Of a DNA stretch of 64,000 nt, positions 33,057 to 41,710 are shown piece by piece. A program made the translations under genes and the position numbers. Under the pieces are notes generated by a model, which ran no database searches, was not told the origin of the DNA, and saw only the letters and a program-made list of their open reading frames with translations. This stretch comes from Alcanivorax sp. (lineage in GTDB: Bacteria; Pseudomonadota; Gammaproteobacteria; Pseudomonadales; Alcanivoracaceae), in contig NZ_JABURH010000131.1 of assembly GCF_014762765.1 (NCBI RefSeq), positions 1 to 64,000 on the forward strand. Reading direction: 5' to 3'. How positions within the stretch are numbered: position 1 is the first letter of the stretch; every line of letters starts with the position of its first letter.

Positions 33057-33272
33057 GGCATCCTCCTCGAGCAGGCGCCGAAGATTAGCACAGATTCCAT
33101 GGCGAAAGCCTGCCAGAGAATAACTTGTTGGCATGCAGACAGGTATGCTCGGTTTTTCGCTGAAAATTATGTGCGTTACCGCAATGTCAGCAAAGGGAAT
33201 CAGGTGCCATCATTTCCAGGAGCAACAGGATTGCGTATAAAATGCTGACACGTTGCCTATGAAAGGATAAGC

Positions 33273-33653
33273 ATGACTGCAGTTACCGTGTCACAAGACG
33301 GCCCCTTCACCTTGGTGGATCTGAAAAACGGCACCCTGGTGGACATGCGCGTGGAGCTGTCGATCTATCGGCAGCGGCTGACCCTGTTCAATATGAATCG
33401 TCAGCGCAAGCAGCTTGCCATCTACGTAGGGCGCATCCGCGGACTGGATTTTACCGCCGCCCGATACGCCTGTGGTGAAGATTTTGAACAGATTACCGAA
33501 GCCAAGGTACTGGTGCTGGAAAGCGTCCTCAACCGTACCTTTGCCAACATGATGCTGACCCTGAACAAACCGCAGTTTCCTGTCTACGTCTGTGGCAGCC
33601 TGGCACAGGCGAAGACCTGTCTTCAGGAAAACCATCTCCCGGGGGGACAGTGA
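33273..33653 (+). CDS. Hypothetical protein (126 aa)
   Basis: Complete ORF; stop overlaps the GTG start of the next gene. Confidence 0.75.
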   Translation: MTAVTVSQDGPFTLVDLKNGTLVDMRVELSIYRQRLTLFNMNRQRKQLAIYVGRIRGLDFTAARYACGEDFEQITEAKVLVLESVLNRTFANMMLTLNKPQFPVYVCGSLAQAKTCLQENHLPGGQ

Positions 33654-34129
33654 GCGCAATCTGGTTACTGAAAACCGAACCCGATACCTTTTCCATTGAT
33701 GACTTGCGGGCATGCCCTGACGGCACCAGCGGCTGGGACGGGGTGCGCAACTACCAGGCCCGCAATCGGCTGCGCGACGAAATGTGCAAAGGCGATACTG
33801 TGCTGATCTATCATTCCAGTTGCCCTCAGCCTGCCATTGTCGGCGAAGCGTGTGTGGTCAGTGATCCATACCCCGACCCCAGCCAGTTTGATGCCGACTC
33901 AGCCGGGTTTGACAGTCGCAGCAGCCACGACAACCCGCGCTGGTATCAGGTAGATATTCGTTACGTGTGTAGCTATGCACAGCCTCTACTGTTAAAAAAA
34001 CTGCGCCAGGACGAGGAATTTACCCACATGGAATTGGTGCTACGCCCTCGCCTGTCGGTACAGAAAGTTGCCGAACGCGAATTTCAGCGCATTCAGCAAC
34101 TTTGCCAACCTGAGGACACGAGCCCCTGA
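33650..34129 (+). CDS. EVE domain-containing protein
   Basis: IWLLKTEPDTFSIDDL...GTSGWDGVRNYQARNRLRDEMCKGDTVLIYHSSC...PAIVGEACVVSDPYPDPSQFD; GTG start. Confidence 0.95.
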   Translation: MSAIWLLKTEPDTFSIDDLRACPDGTSGWDGVRNYQARNRLRDEMCKGDTVLIYHSSCPQPAIVGEACVVSDPYPDPSQFDADSAGFDSRSSHDNPRWYQVDIRYVCSYAQPLLLKKLRQDEEFTHMELVLRPRLSVQKVAEREFQRIQQLCQPEDTSP

Positions 34130-34301
34130 CGGCAAGACGAACCAGCTCGGTGCACACTGCCGCACCACTGCAATGCCACGCCCCAAACCCGGGCACACAA
34201 ATACGAAGAAAGCACCACATCAACCGCCATTCTTCTTCCTGCCAGCTTGGCACAACCGTTGCACTCTCCCCTTCGTCACTATCACGAATGGGGTTCATAT
34301 C

Positions 34302-35597
34302 ATGTCACTGCGCCGCCTACCCTGGTTTCCCTTGCTGCTGCTTCCCGGCCTGGCCAGGGCGGATTCACTCAGCGCCATCGATACGGTCTGGATTGCCGTG
34401 GCCGCCGCGCTGGTGTTCTTCATGCAAGCCGGATTTGCCTTGCTGGAAAGCGGCCTGAGCCGCGCCAAGAACGCACTCAACGTGGTAATGAAAAACTACA
34501 TGGACCTGTGTGTGGGCACGCTGGTGTTCTGGGGCGTGGGTTTTGGTCTTATGTTCGGCACCAGCAGTACCGGATGGTTCGGCGAGGACCAGTTCATGCT
34601 CAGTCATGCCGACGGCAATACCTGGGCCATGCTGCTGTTCCAGATCATGTTTGCAGCCACCGCTGCCACGATCGCCTCCGGTGCCATGGCAGAGCGTACC
34701 CGTTACGTGGGCTACCTGTGCGGGGCTGTGATTATCACCGGGCTGATCTATCCGCTGTACGGCCACTGGGCCTGGAACAGTGACGGCTGGCTGGCAAAAC
34801 TGGGCTTCATTGATTTTGCCGGTTCCACGGTCGTGCATAGCATTGGCGGCTGGTGTGCCCTGGCCGGGGTGCTGGTGGTAGGGCCTCGGCTGGGTCGTTT
34901 CGACAGTCACGGCCAGCCACGCGCCATCCCCGGTCATAACCTGTCCTACGTAGCCTTGGGCGGTTTTATTCTCTGGTTCGGTTGGTTCGGCTTTAATGGT
35001 GGCTCCACCTTGGCGGCCAGTGTGGATATTGCCAAGGTCAACCTGAACACCCAGCTCGCCGCTGCAGCAGGTGCCGTGGGCAGTGTGGTCTACCGCATGG
35101 TCAGTCGCAGGCCGATTCTGTTGACGGAAACCGTCAACGGCAGCCTGGCCGGTCTGGTGGCGGTTACCGCCGGCTGCGCCGTAATGACACCGGGCTTTGC
35201 GGTCCTCACCGGCCTGGTTGCCGGCGCCCTGGCCGCCTTTGGAGCGAGAATGTTGCTGGCATTGCGTCTGGATGATGTGGTCGGCGCGGTGCCGGTACAT
35301 GCCTTTGCCGGTGCCTGGGGCACCCTGGCCGCTGGCCTGTTCTACGATGGTGACCTGTTCAACCCGGAACGAATTACCGTACAACTGCTGGGCATCGTGG
35401 TGGCCTTTGGCTGGGCCTTCTTCGCCGCCCTGGTGATGTACATGCTGGTGTCTCTGCTTGCCGGCCTGCGGGCACCGGCTCTGCATGAACAACGGGGCCT
35501 GGACCTGAGCGAACATGCGGAAAGCGGCTACCCGGAGTTCCCCCAGAACACCCTGTACAACAGTGAACTGACCCACCCGGCGGAGTCCCGTTCATGA
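34302..35597 (+). CDS. amt: Ammonium transporter (Amt family)
   Basis: IDTVWIAVAAALVFFMQAGFALLESGLSRAKNA; paired His in STVVHSIGG and GAVPVHAFAGAWG; start taken at MSLRRLPWF (34302). Confidence 0.96.
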   Translation: MSLRRLPWFPLLLLPGLARADSLSAIDTVWIAVAAALVFFMQAGFALLESGLSRAKNALNVVMKNYMDLCVGTLVFWGVGFGLMFGTSSTGWFGEDQFMLSHADGNTWAMLLFQIMFAATAATIASGAMAERTRYVGYLCGAVIITGLIYPLYGHWAWNSDGWLAKLGFIDFAGSTVVHSIGGWCALAGVLVVGPRLGRFDSHGQPRAIPGHNLSYVALGGFILWFGWFGFNGGSTLAASVDIAKVNLNTQLAAAAGAVGSVVYRMVSRRPILLTETVNGSLAGLVAVTAGCAVMTPGFAVLTGLVAGALAAFGARMLLALRLDDVVGAVPVHAFAGAWGTLAAGLFYDGDLFNPERITVQLLGIVVAFGWAFFAALVMYMLVSLLAGLRAPALHEQRGLDLSEHAESGYPEFPQNTLYNSELTHPAESRS

Positions 35598-36211
35598 GTC
35601 AGGAACTGCAGCGTCGACGGCGCGCCATTGTCACCGGGCTGACGCCCTACATGAACGAACCCCTGGTACTGGAGGCGGTCAGCCTCTGGCAACAGCACTA
35701 TGCCGAGCGGCCGCGTTTTTCCCTGCAGGGCTTTGTCAGCGAGCTGTGTCAGTTATTCGACCTGGGAGAGCGTCGGCATCAGATTCATATGAGCCTGGTG
35801 CAGGCCATGACCCTGTCTGAACGGGAACTGGCCGACGATCCACTGACCGACAGCGGCGAAAGCCACGCGCAGGAACACCCCTTTAGCCAGGCTTTCGAGC
35901 AGATGATGCGCTCACTGTGGGACGGCATCGGCGCCCGGGCCGCCAGCCAGCTGCGCCTGGACCTGGCCGCCCAGCTGCGCAGCAACCAGGTTGGCACGGA
36001 AATCAGGCTGACCATGGAATACTGGTTGCAATCCCCCGAACGCCCCCTGGCACCATTGGCACTGGGCGCCCTGCGTGATCAGCTGAACCGTACCTATGTG
36101 CTGCTGTGCGAACGACTTGGCCCAGTGGAAGCCGATCAACAACTGAAGGCTGCCTACCAGAAAACCCTGAGCACCCAGGTTGACCCGGCGGTACTGCGCC
36201 AGTTGCTGTGA
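35594..36211 (+). CDS. Hypothetical protein, translationally coupled to amt
   Basis: 205 aa; 4-bp overlap with the amt stop; no recognised domain. Confidence 0.8.
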   Translation: MSQELQRRRRAIVTGLTPYMNEPLVLEAVSLWQQHYAERPRFSLQGFVSELCQLFDLGERRHQIHMSLVQAMTLSERELADDPLTDSGESHAQEHPFSQAFEQMMRSLWDGIGARAASQLRLDLAAQLRSNQVGTEIRLTMEYWLQSPERPLAPLALGALRDQLNRTYVLLCERLGPVEADQQLKAAYQKTLSTQVDPAVLRQLL

Positions 36212-36320
36212 AACGCTGCACTTCCTGCCATTACCGCCATGTGACACCACCGAGGATCAGGTAGTCTTGTAATCCTGTTCGCGCGTTGAGCCATAACAAC
36301 AACAGCCGATAGGGAACACC

Positions 36321-37649
36321 ATGAAACTACATCACCAGATCTTTATTGCCATGCTTGCCGGTGCCCTGGTCGGCAGCCTGACCAACGAGACCTCGACCCT
36401 GTTCGGGGTGCCGGTACTGGCCGGTTACGATCTGGTGGGCAGCCTGTTCATCAATGCCCTGAAAATGGTGGTGGTACCGCTGATTGTCACCGCCATCATC
36501 AACGGCATGACCAGCGTCGGTGACGGCAACAATCTGGGTCGTATGGGGCTAAAGACGGTGGCCCTGTACATGACTACCACGGTGGTCGCGGTACTGATCG
36601 GGCTGGTTACCGTCAATCTGTTCAACCCCGGTATCATCGACGGCCAGCCGGCCAGGGAACTGCTTGGTCTGGCCAGCGATACCGAGGCTGTGCTGGCCGG
36701 CATCGAAGGGCGAGGCGCCGGGGATTTCACCCAGATCCTGATGCAGATGCTACCCCCCAACCTGATCGCCGCAGCCGCCGAGGGCCAGATGCTCGGTCTG
36801 ATCGTGTTCGCCCTGTTGTTCGGCTATTTTCTACGTACCGAGCGTAATGATGCCGGCCGCAGTCTACGTGATCTGATTGAGGGGATTTATCAGGTGGTGA
36901 TGAAAATCACCATGCTGGTTATTCGCTTCACACCGCTGGGCGTGTTCGCCCTGATTGCCGCCACGGTGACCCGCACCGGCCTTGATGCCATTGAGCCGCT
37001 GGCCTGGTTTTTCGTTTCAGTGGTGGTCGCGCTCACCCTGCATGCCTTTGTTTTCATGCCGGCATTGGTGTTTTTCCTGGCCCGACGCTCACCGTTTCGG
37101 CACATCCAGGCCATGACACCAGCCCTGCTCACCGCTTTTTCCTCGGCCAGCTCCGCCGCCACCCTGCCATTAACCATGGAATGCGTACAAAACCGGGCCG
37201 GGGTGTCACAGCGCAGTAGCAGCTTTGTGCTGCCGCTGGGGGCCACGGTCAACATGGATGGCACCGCCCTGTACGAATGCGTGGCCGCCATGTTTATCGC
37301 CCAGGCCTATGGCATGGACCTGTCGCTGGCGACACAATTCATGATCGTGATCACCGCGGTGCTCACGTCCATCGGCGTGGCCAGTATTCCGGCCGCCTCG
37401 CTGGTGGCAATCACCGTGATACTGGCCGCCATCGGGCTGCCGGCGGAAGCCATCGGCCTGATTCTGGTCACTGACCGGCTGCTGGACATGTTCCGCACCG
37501 CCGTCAACGTGTGGGGCGACAGTGTGGTCACGGTGCTGCTGGCACGCAGCGAAGGGGAAGAACAGGTGTTGCAGAGGCCAGTAGCCGACGCAGAGAGAAT
37601 GGCGCGGGCGGCAGGCGCCCACGCCGGGCAGGGTCAGACCGACAGGTGA
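36321..37649 (+). CDS. Dicarboxylate/amino acid:cation symporter (DAACS family)
   Basis: KLHHQIFIAMLAGALVG, AFSSASSAATLPLTME, LPLGATVNMDGTALYE. Confidence 0.95.
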   Translation: MKLHHQIFIAMLAGALVGSLTNETSTLFGVPVLAGYDLVGSLFINALKMVVVPLIVTAIINGMTSVGDGNNLGRMGLKTVALYMTTTVVAVLIGLVTVNLFNPGIIDGQPARELLGLASDTEAVLAGIEGRGAGDFTQILMQMLPPNLIAAAAEGQMLGLIVFALLFGYFLRTERNDAGRSLRDLIEGIYQVVMKITMLVIRFTPLGVFALIAATVTRTGLDAIEPLAWFFVSVVVALTLHAFVFMPALVFFLARRSPFRHIQAMTPALLTAFSSASSAATLPLTMECVQNRAGVSQRSSSFVLPLGATVNMDGTALYECVAAMFIAQAYGMDLSLATQFMIVITAVLTSIGVASIPAASLVAITVILAAIGLPAEAIGLILVTDRLLDMFRTAVNVWGDSVVTVLLARSEGEEQVLQRPVADAERMARAAGAHAGQGQTDR

Positions 37650-37843
37650 TGGTCGCGGTTGTCCCAGTCACGTTTGATGGCCACCGCCGCACTGCCAACT
37701 ACCGGGACCATGGCGGCAAACGCCAGTATGGCTGGAAACAGATTTTTCCCCTGATCGGCAAGACCGGCTACCATCAGCACGGTGAACAGAACAGCCACAA
37801 CCAGAGCGAAAACATCTTTGCAGAGACGAGAGATAATAGTCAT
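37634..37843 (-). CDS. Small hypothetical membrane protein (69 aa)
   Basis: Two hydrophobic segments (VFALVVAVLFTVLMVAGLA, LFPAILAFAAMVPVVGSAAVAI); 16-bp convergent overlap with the symporter gene. Confidence 0.6.
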   Translation of the reverse strand: MTIISRLCKDVFALVVAVLFTVLMVAGLADQGKNLFPAILAFAAMVPVVGSAAVAIKRDWDNRDHHLSV

Positions 37844-37870
37844 GGGAAATGCTCCTCTGAACTTGTTTTA

Positions 37871-37886
37871 GTGAACACATGTTAAC
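37871..37886. promoter_or_regulatory. Putative TetR/DesT-like operator, site 1
   Basis: GTGAACACATGTTAAC in the divergent intergenic region. Confidence 0.45.
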
Positions 37887-37901
37887 TCACAAAAAGACAA
37901 A

Positions 37902-37917
37902 GTCAACACCTGTTCAC
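37902..37917. promoter_or_regulatory. Putative TetR/DesT-like operator, site 2
   Basis: GTCAACACCTGTTCAC; 13/16 identical to site 1, 31 bp away. Confidence 0.45.
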
Positions 37918-37944
37918 ATTTAATCGATTTGCCGCGGAGACCCC

Positions 37945-38742
37945 TTGAAACATCAGCCTACCCTGCTTATCAGCAATGCCTGTTCCGAGCTTGGCCAGAC
38001 CCTGGTCAGTGACGCCGCAGAGCATTTTCGGGTGGCCCTGGCAGACGCCGACGGGCAGCTCGGAAACCAGCTTTGTGCCGACCTGCACGGTAACGGCCGG
38101 GAAGCCCTTTTCCTGGACTGCCTGCCCGGCAGCGCCCGGGACCGGCAACGGGGCGTGGAGCGGGTGCTACGTCGCTGGCAGCAACTGGATACCGTGATCA
38201 ACCTGCCCGCTCCGCTGACACTGGGGCCCTTTGAGGCCACCCAGGGATCCCACTGGCAGCGGGTGCTGGATGAGCAGCTGATGGATACGGTGAATCTGTG
38301 CCAGAGCGCGATCAGTGCAATGCATCGCCAGGAAGGCGGTCGCATCCTCAATGTAGTACCGGAATACGGCATTCTTGCGGGGCCTCTGGCCGCAGCCCAG
38401 AGTGCCGCCAGCGCCGCCATCGTGGCGCTGGGGGAAAGCCTGCATAGTGAATTGCACAGCAGCGGCATCCGGGTGACCACCGTGGTCATCCCACTCTATC
38501 AAGAGCAAGCCAGCAGCCTGAGTGCCACTGACCCGCTCAGCGACGCCCGCTTCCAGCGCAAGATCGCCCGCAGCCCGGTCACCCGCCAGGAACTCAGTCA
38601 GCAGATTCTGCAGGCACTCGACAATGACAGCGCCTTGCACATCGCCTCCGGCCACACCCAGGCCAAATGGCGTCGTAAACGCTGGTTCAGGAAACGCTGG
38701 GAGCGGACACTGCGGGAGTTAGGGGCGAAATATCGACGTTAG
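37945..38742 (+). CDS. SDR-family oxidoreductase
   Basis: Rossmann-type start (LLISNACSELGQTL), DTVINLPAP, GRILNVVPEYGILAGPLAAAQSAASAAIVALGESLHSEL. Confidence 0.85.
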   Translation: MKHQPTLLISNACSELGQTLVSDAAEHFRVALADADGQLGNQLCADLHGNGREALFLDCLPGSARDRQRGVERVLRRWQQLDTVINLPAPLTLGPFEATQGSHWQRVLDEQLMDTVNLCQSAISAMHRQEGGRILNVVPEYGILAGPLAAAQSAASAAIVALGESLHSELHSSGIRVTTVVIPLYQEQASSLSATDPLSDARFQRKIARSPVTRQELSQQILQALDNDSALHIASGHTQAKWRRKRWFRKRWERTLRELGAKYRR

Positions 38743-38770
38743 CCTGGCGCGCCAGGCATTATTTTTTTTG
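38742..38770 (+). terminator. Rho-independent terminator after the SDR gene
   Basis: GCCTGGCGCGCCAGGC hairpin followed by ATTATTTTTTTT. Confidence 0.85.
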
Positions 38771-38866
38771 TGGGAAGCGATGTCTGGAAGATGCTGGCAG
38801 TGCGGCCAGCATCGCTTCCACAAGGACTTTCTGTCTGCCGTCAAGCGTTTAGCGTCAGACATCCAT

Positions 38867-39376
38867 TCAGGCAAACTGCTCCACGTAACGCAGAGTATGT
38901 CGATAATCCCCTGCCAGCGCATCGTCGATTTTCGGCGCCACCAGATCCACCAGCTTTTTACCCACCAGTGGAACCGAGGAGGTGATTTCCACTTGGGTTT
39001 GCTGAATAGACTGGTCCTCACCGTCGGCGCTGAGCCGCATGTTGCCACTGATCTTCAACGGTACACTGCCAAGCTGAAAGCGATAGCGGGCTTGATAGCA
39101 GCCCGGCTGTTCAGTGGCTTGCCACAAAAATTCCGTCAGTAGGTCTGCCTGACTGGGCAGCAAACGTCGCGCGAATGACGGCACCTTGTCGGTGCGAATC
39201 TGGATCGGTTGGACGATCTGTATCAGCAGGCCTTCTGCGGTGTCCTGGAAGGCCTGGAACCGGTAGTCGTTCACCTTGCCCCATTCGAAACGTTGTTCGA
39301 AATAGGCCTTACTGGTGAGAATCTCATAAAGTCGGTCCACGCCGACGGGAAATTCCCGGTCAACCATTACCTTCAT
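38867..39376 (-). CDS. DUF2505 domain-containing protein
   Basis: 169 aa; START-like DUF2505 pattern (VDREFPVGVDRLYEILTSKAYFEQRFEWGKV...). Confidence 0.8.
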   Translation of the reverse strand: MKVMVDREFPVGVDRLYEILTSKAYFEQRFEWGKVNDYRFQAFQDTAEGLLIQIVQPIQIRTDKVPSFARRLLPSQADLLTEFLWQATEQPGCYQARYRFQLGSVPLKISGNMRLSADGEDQSIQQTQVEITSSVPLVGKKLVDLVAPKIDDALAGDYRHTLRYVEQFA

Positions 39377-40461
39377 GCTGTCTCCTGGCCTGCCGGCGTC
39401 TGCTCAATCAATTTCAACAGGGGCGCCAGCTGGCGTTTCAAGTCCGGCAATGCATTCACCACCACACGGGTCTTGCCTGCCCGCAACAGGGTGAGTGCCT
39501 GCTCTATGGTTATCGTAGGCGTTGTCTGGGTGGTGGCCAGAGGCTCATCGGGGCCATCTCTGACCACCGCGCCGGGCCCGGCCAAGCGTGCCTTGCTCAT
39601 CTGTTCATCCAATACCGTCTGTACCTGGCGGGGCATCAGCCCGGTATGCGCGGTGGGCGTATGAATGACCACCGACAGCGGCAATTGCTGTGCCCGGCCA
39701 CGAAATTGAAAAGCCAGCTTTTCGCTGACCTTCAACGCCCGCTCGACAAAACGCTGGGCACCATTGGCACCGGCACTGGGCAACAGAATCGTGAACTGGG
39801 CCACGCTGCTTCTTGCCAGCGAATCTTCCTTACGTACCACTCCCCGCATCAACTGCGCCATTTTCATCAGCACCATATCGGTTCTGCGTTTACCGAGCTG
39901 TACGAAAAGTTGATTGAATTGGTAAATCTCCAGTTGCACAACCGACAGCGGAATCTGCTGACGACTGGCTAGCGCCAGCTCCTGGCGCAGGCGATGCTGC
40001 AAATAGCGACGGTTACCCAATCGGGTGAGCGGATCGATCATGGCCTGGCGAGCCAGTTCCTTGCGCTCACGCTGGTAGTGGGCATGAGCACGGGCACGGG
40101 CCAGAAGATCCGTGGAATTAAACGGCTTGCTGATAAAGTCGGTGCCACCCAGACGCAGGGCTTCGCTGCGTGTTTCCTCATCATTCTCTGCACCGGTAAC
40201 GATGATCACCGGCAGGCCGGCAATGCCGTCATCCTCACTGGTGCGGATTTTTTTCAGTAACGTAAAGCCATCCATTTCCGGCATGGCCAGGTCGGAAAAG
40301 ACCACGCTGATGGTCGGGTTGTGGCAGATCATTTCCCAGGCTTCGACGCCGTTTTCCGCCACTTCCACACGAAATTCCCTACCCAGCATTTTGTCTGCGG
40401 CAAGACGCATTACCTTGGAGTCATCCACAAACAGTAATACCGGTTTGTTGTTCTTATCCAT
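39373..40461 (-). CDS. Response regulator with degenerate GGDEF domain
   Basis: REC domain (LLFVDDSKVMRLAADKML...VVFSDLAMPEMDG...ISKPF) then RLGNRRYLQHRLRQEL... GGDEF fold with SSVAQF in place of GGDEF. Start at MDKNNKP (40461). Confidence 0.9.
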   Translation of the reverse strand: MDKNNKPVLLFVDDSKVMRLAADKMLGREFRVEVAENGVEAWEMICHNPTISVVFSDLAMPEMDGFTLLKKIRTSEDDGIAGLPVIIVTGAENDEETRSEALRLGGTDFISKPFNSTDLLARARAHAHYQRERKELARQAMIDPLTRLGNRRYLQHRLRQELALASRQQIPLSVVQLEIYQFNQLFVQLGKRRTDMVLMKMAQLMRGVVRKEDSLARSSVAQFTILLPSAGANGAQRFVERALKVSEKLAFQFRGRAQQLPLSVVIHTPTAHTGLMPRQVQTVLDEQMSKARLAGPGAVVRDGPDEPLATTQTTPTITIEQALTLLRAGKTRVVVNALPDLKRQLAPLLKLIEQTPAGQETA

Positions 40462-41407
40462 GTGGGTCCATTTCCTTTTTGACCACTGACAAGGCCCCTT
40501 TCGGTCCCGGTTCCCGCCCCCGCACATAGCCATATAGCCGTGAGCGGCGCTGACAGAAATCCCCACGCGCAATGGCAGGCAGATAATGCTCGTTGAGCAA
40601 ATGGCCAGGCCGATCCGAAAGGCAATAGACGGTACCGGCTGTACTGTCCAGATGGGAAAGAATGCCGATCTGCGCCAGATAATCACGCCCGTTGGCAAAG
40701 TGTTCCACATAGGGCACCGGATGACCGGCCGCAAGCGTCAGTTGCGGATCGATTTCCAGGCTGTCAGCCACCCCACCGATGCAATAGATTTCCAGCTTTT
40801 TGACCAGCTGCCGGGCGCTCGGGTGACGTAGCAGCTTGCGCACGATATAGCTGGCCACAATGGTGCCCTGTGAGTGGCAGACCAGCACTACCTGATCATT
40901 ATTTTCCAGCGCCTCCACCAGGATATTCAACGCCGGGCGCGACAACTTGCCGTCCTTGCGCAGGGTGCGTGCGGTAATCGACTCGGCGACATCGCGGATC
41001 AGTCCCCAGGTAGGAGTATGGATCAGGTGAACCGGGCGGCGAAAAATCCTCGCGATCTCGCTGGCATTGAGCAGCGCCACCGGCCCGGCCGTTCCCATGC
41101 CATTGATGAAGAACCAGCGCGAAGAGCGCGCTTCATGGGTGGTCCGCGGAGGGTGGCAGGCCAGGGTGCCCTGGCTGATGGATTCTCGGGTGGCCGGCAC
41201 CAGCAACTGCAAGAGCGAGAACAGGGCCTCACCGCGACTGGCGTAGGAAGACCAGGCCAGTTCCGAGCGAATACCGGGCTCCCGGCCCAGCGGCAGGACC
41301 ATGCGGGGGATATCCGCAGCATGGGTCAGGCTGAGGCGCAGATCACGACGGATGGCAGAACGGTTATCTACCAGACGGCGAAGCCATTGTCGGGGACGGT
41401 GCAACAT
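40454..41407 (-). CDS. Alpha/beta hydrolase-like protein
   Basis: WFFINGMGTAG, VVLVCHSQGTIVASYIVRKLL nucleophile elbow. Confidence 0.75.
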   Translation of the reverse strand: MLHRPRQWLRRLVDNRSAIRRDLRLSLTHAADIPRMVLPLGREPGIRSELAWSSYASRGEALFSLLQLLVPATRESISQGTLACHPPRTTHEARSSRWFFINGMGTAGPVALLNASEIARIFRRPVHLIHTPTWGLIRDVAESITARTLRKDGKLSRPALNILVEALENNDQVVLVCHSQGTIVASYIVRKLLRHPSARQLVKKLEIYCIGGVADSLEIDPQLTLAAGHPVPYVEHFANGRDYLAQIGILSHLDSTAGTVYCLSDRPGHLLNEHYLPAIARGDFCQRRSRLYGYVRGREPGPKGALSVVKKEMDPHG

Positions 41408-41617
41408 TGGGAAGCCCTGATAAGGGGTGGCGACAAATTCGCCCTAGTACAAAAGTTCCCTCTTACAGTACGTCGAAATGCGGTACTTTGCCAGTAGCAA
41501 TAACGGCCAGCACCACAACTCAACTTCAGCCAAATCAGCAGCTTATTTGATCAACCTTGTGTAGAACCCGAACTTTCAAGGCTGACGGCGGTTATGTCTG
41601 ACGAGCAAAATGTGCCA

Positions 41618-41656
41618 CAAAAAAACAGGCCTGCCGTGCACAAAACGACAGACCTG
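41618..41656 (-). terminator. Terminator after the MaoC-family gene
   Basis: Minus strand CAGGTCTGTCG-loop-CGGCAGGCCTG followed by TTTTTTT. Confidence 0.75.
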
Positions 41657-41710
41657 ACCAGGAGACACTGTGATTCTTTTCAACCAGCTATTGATGGGAC
41701 TGCTTGGTCC

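Noticed and set aside
34365-35576. 403-aa minus-strand ORF antisense to amt
   Set aside because: Its translation (MGQFTVVQGVLGELRVAAFRMFAQVQAPLFMQSRCPQ...) has no domain, and it is fully antisense to an intact Amt.
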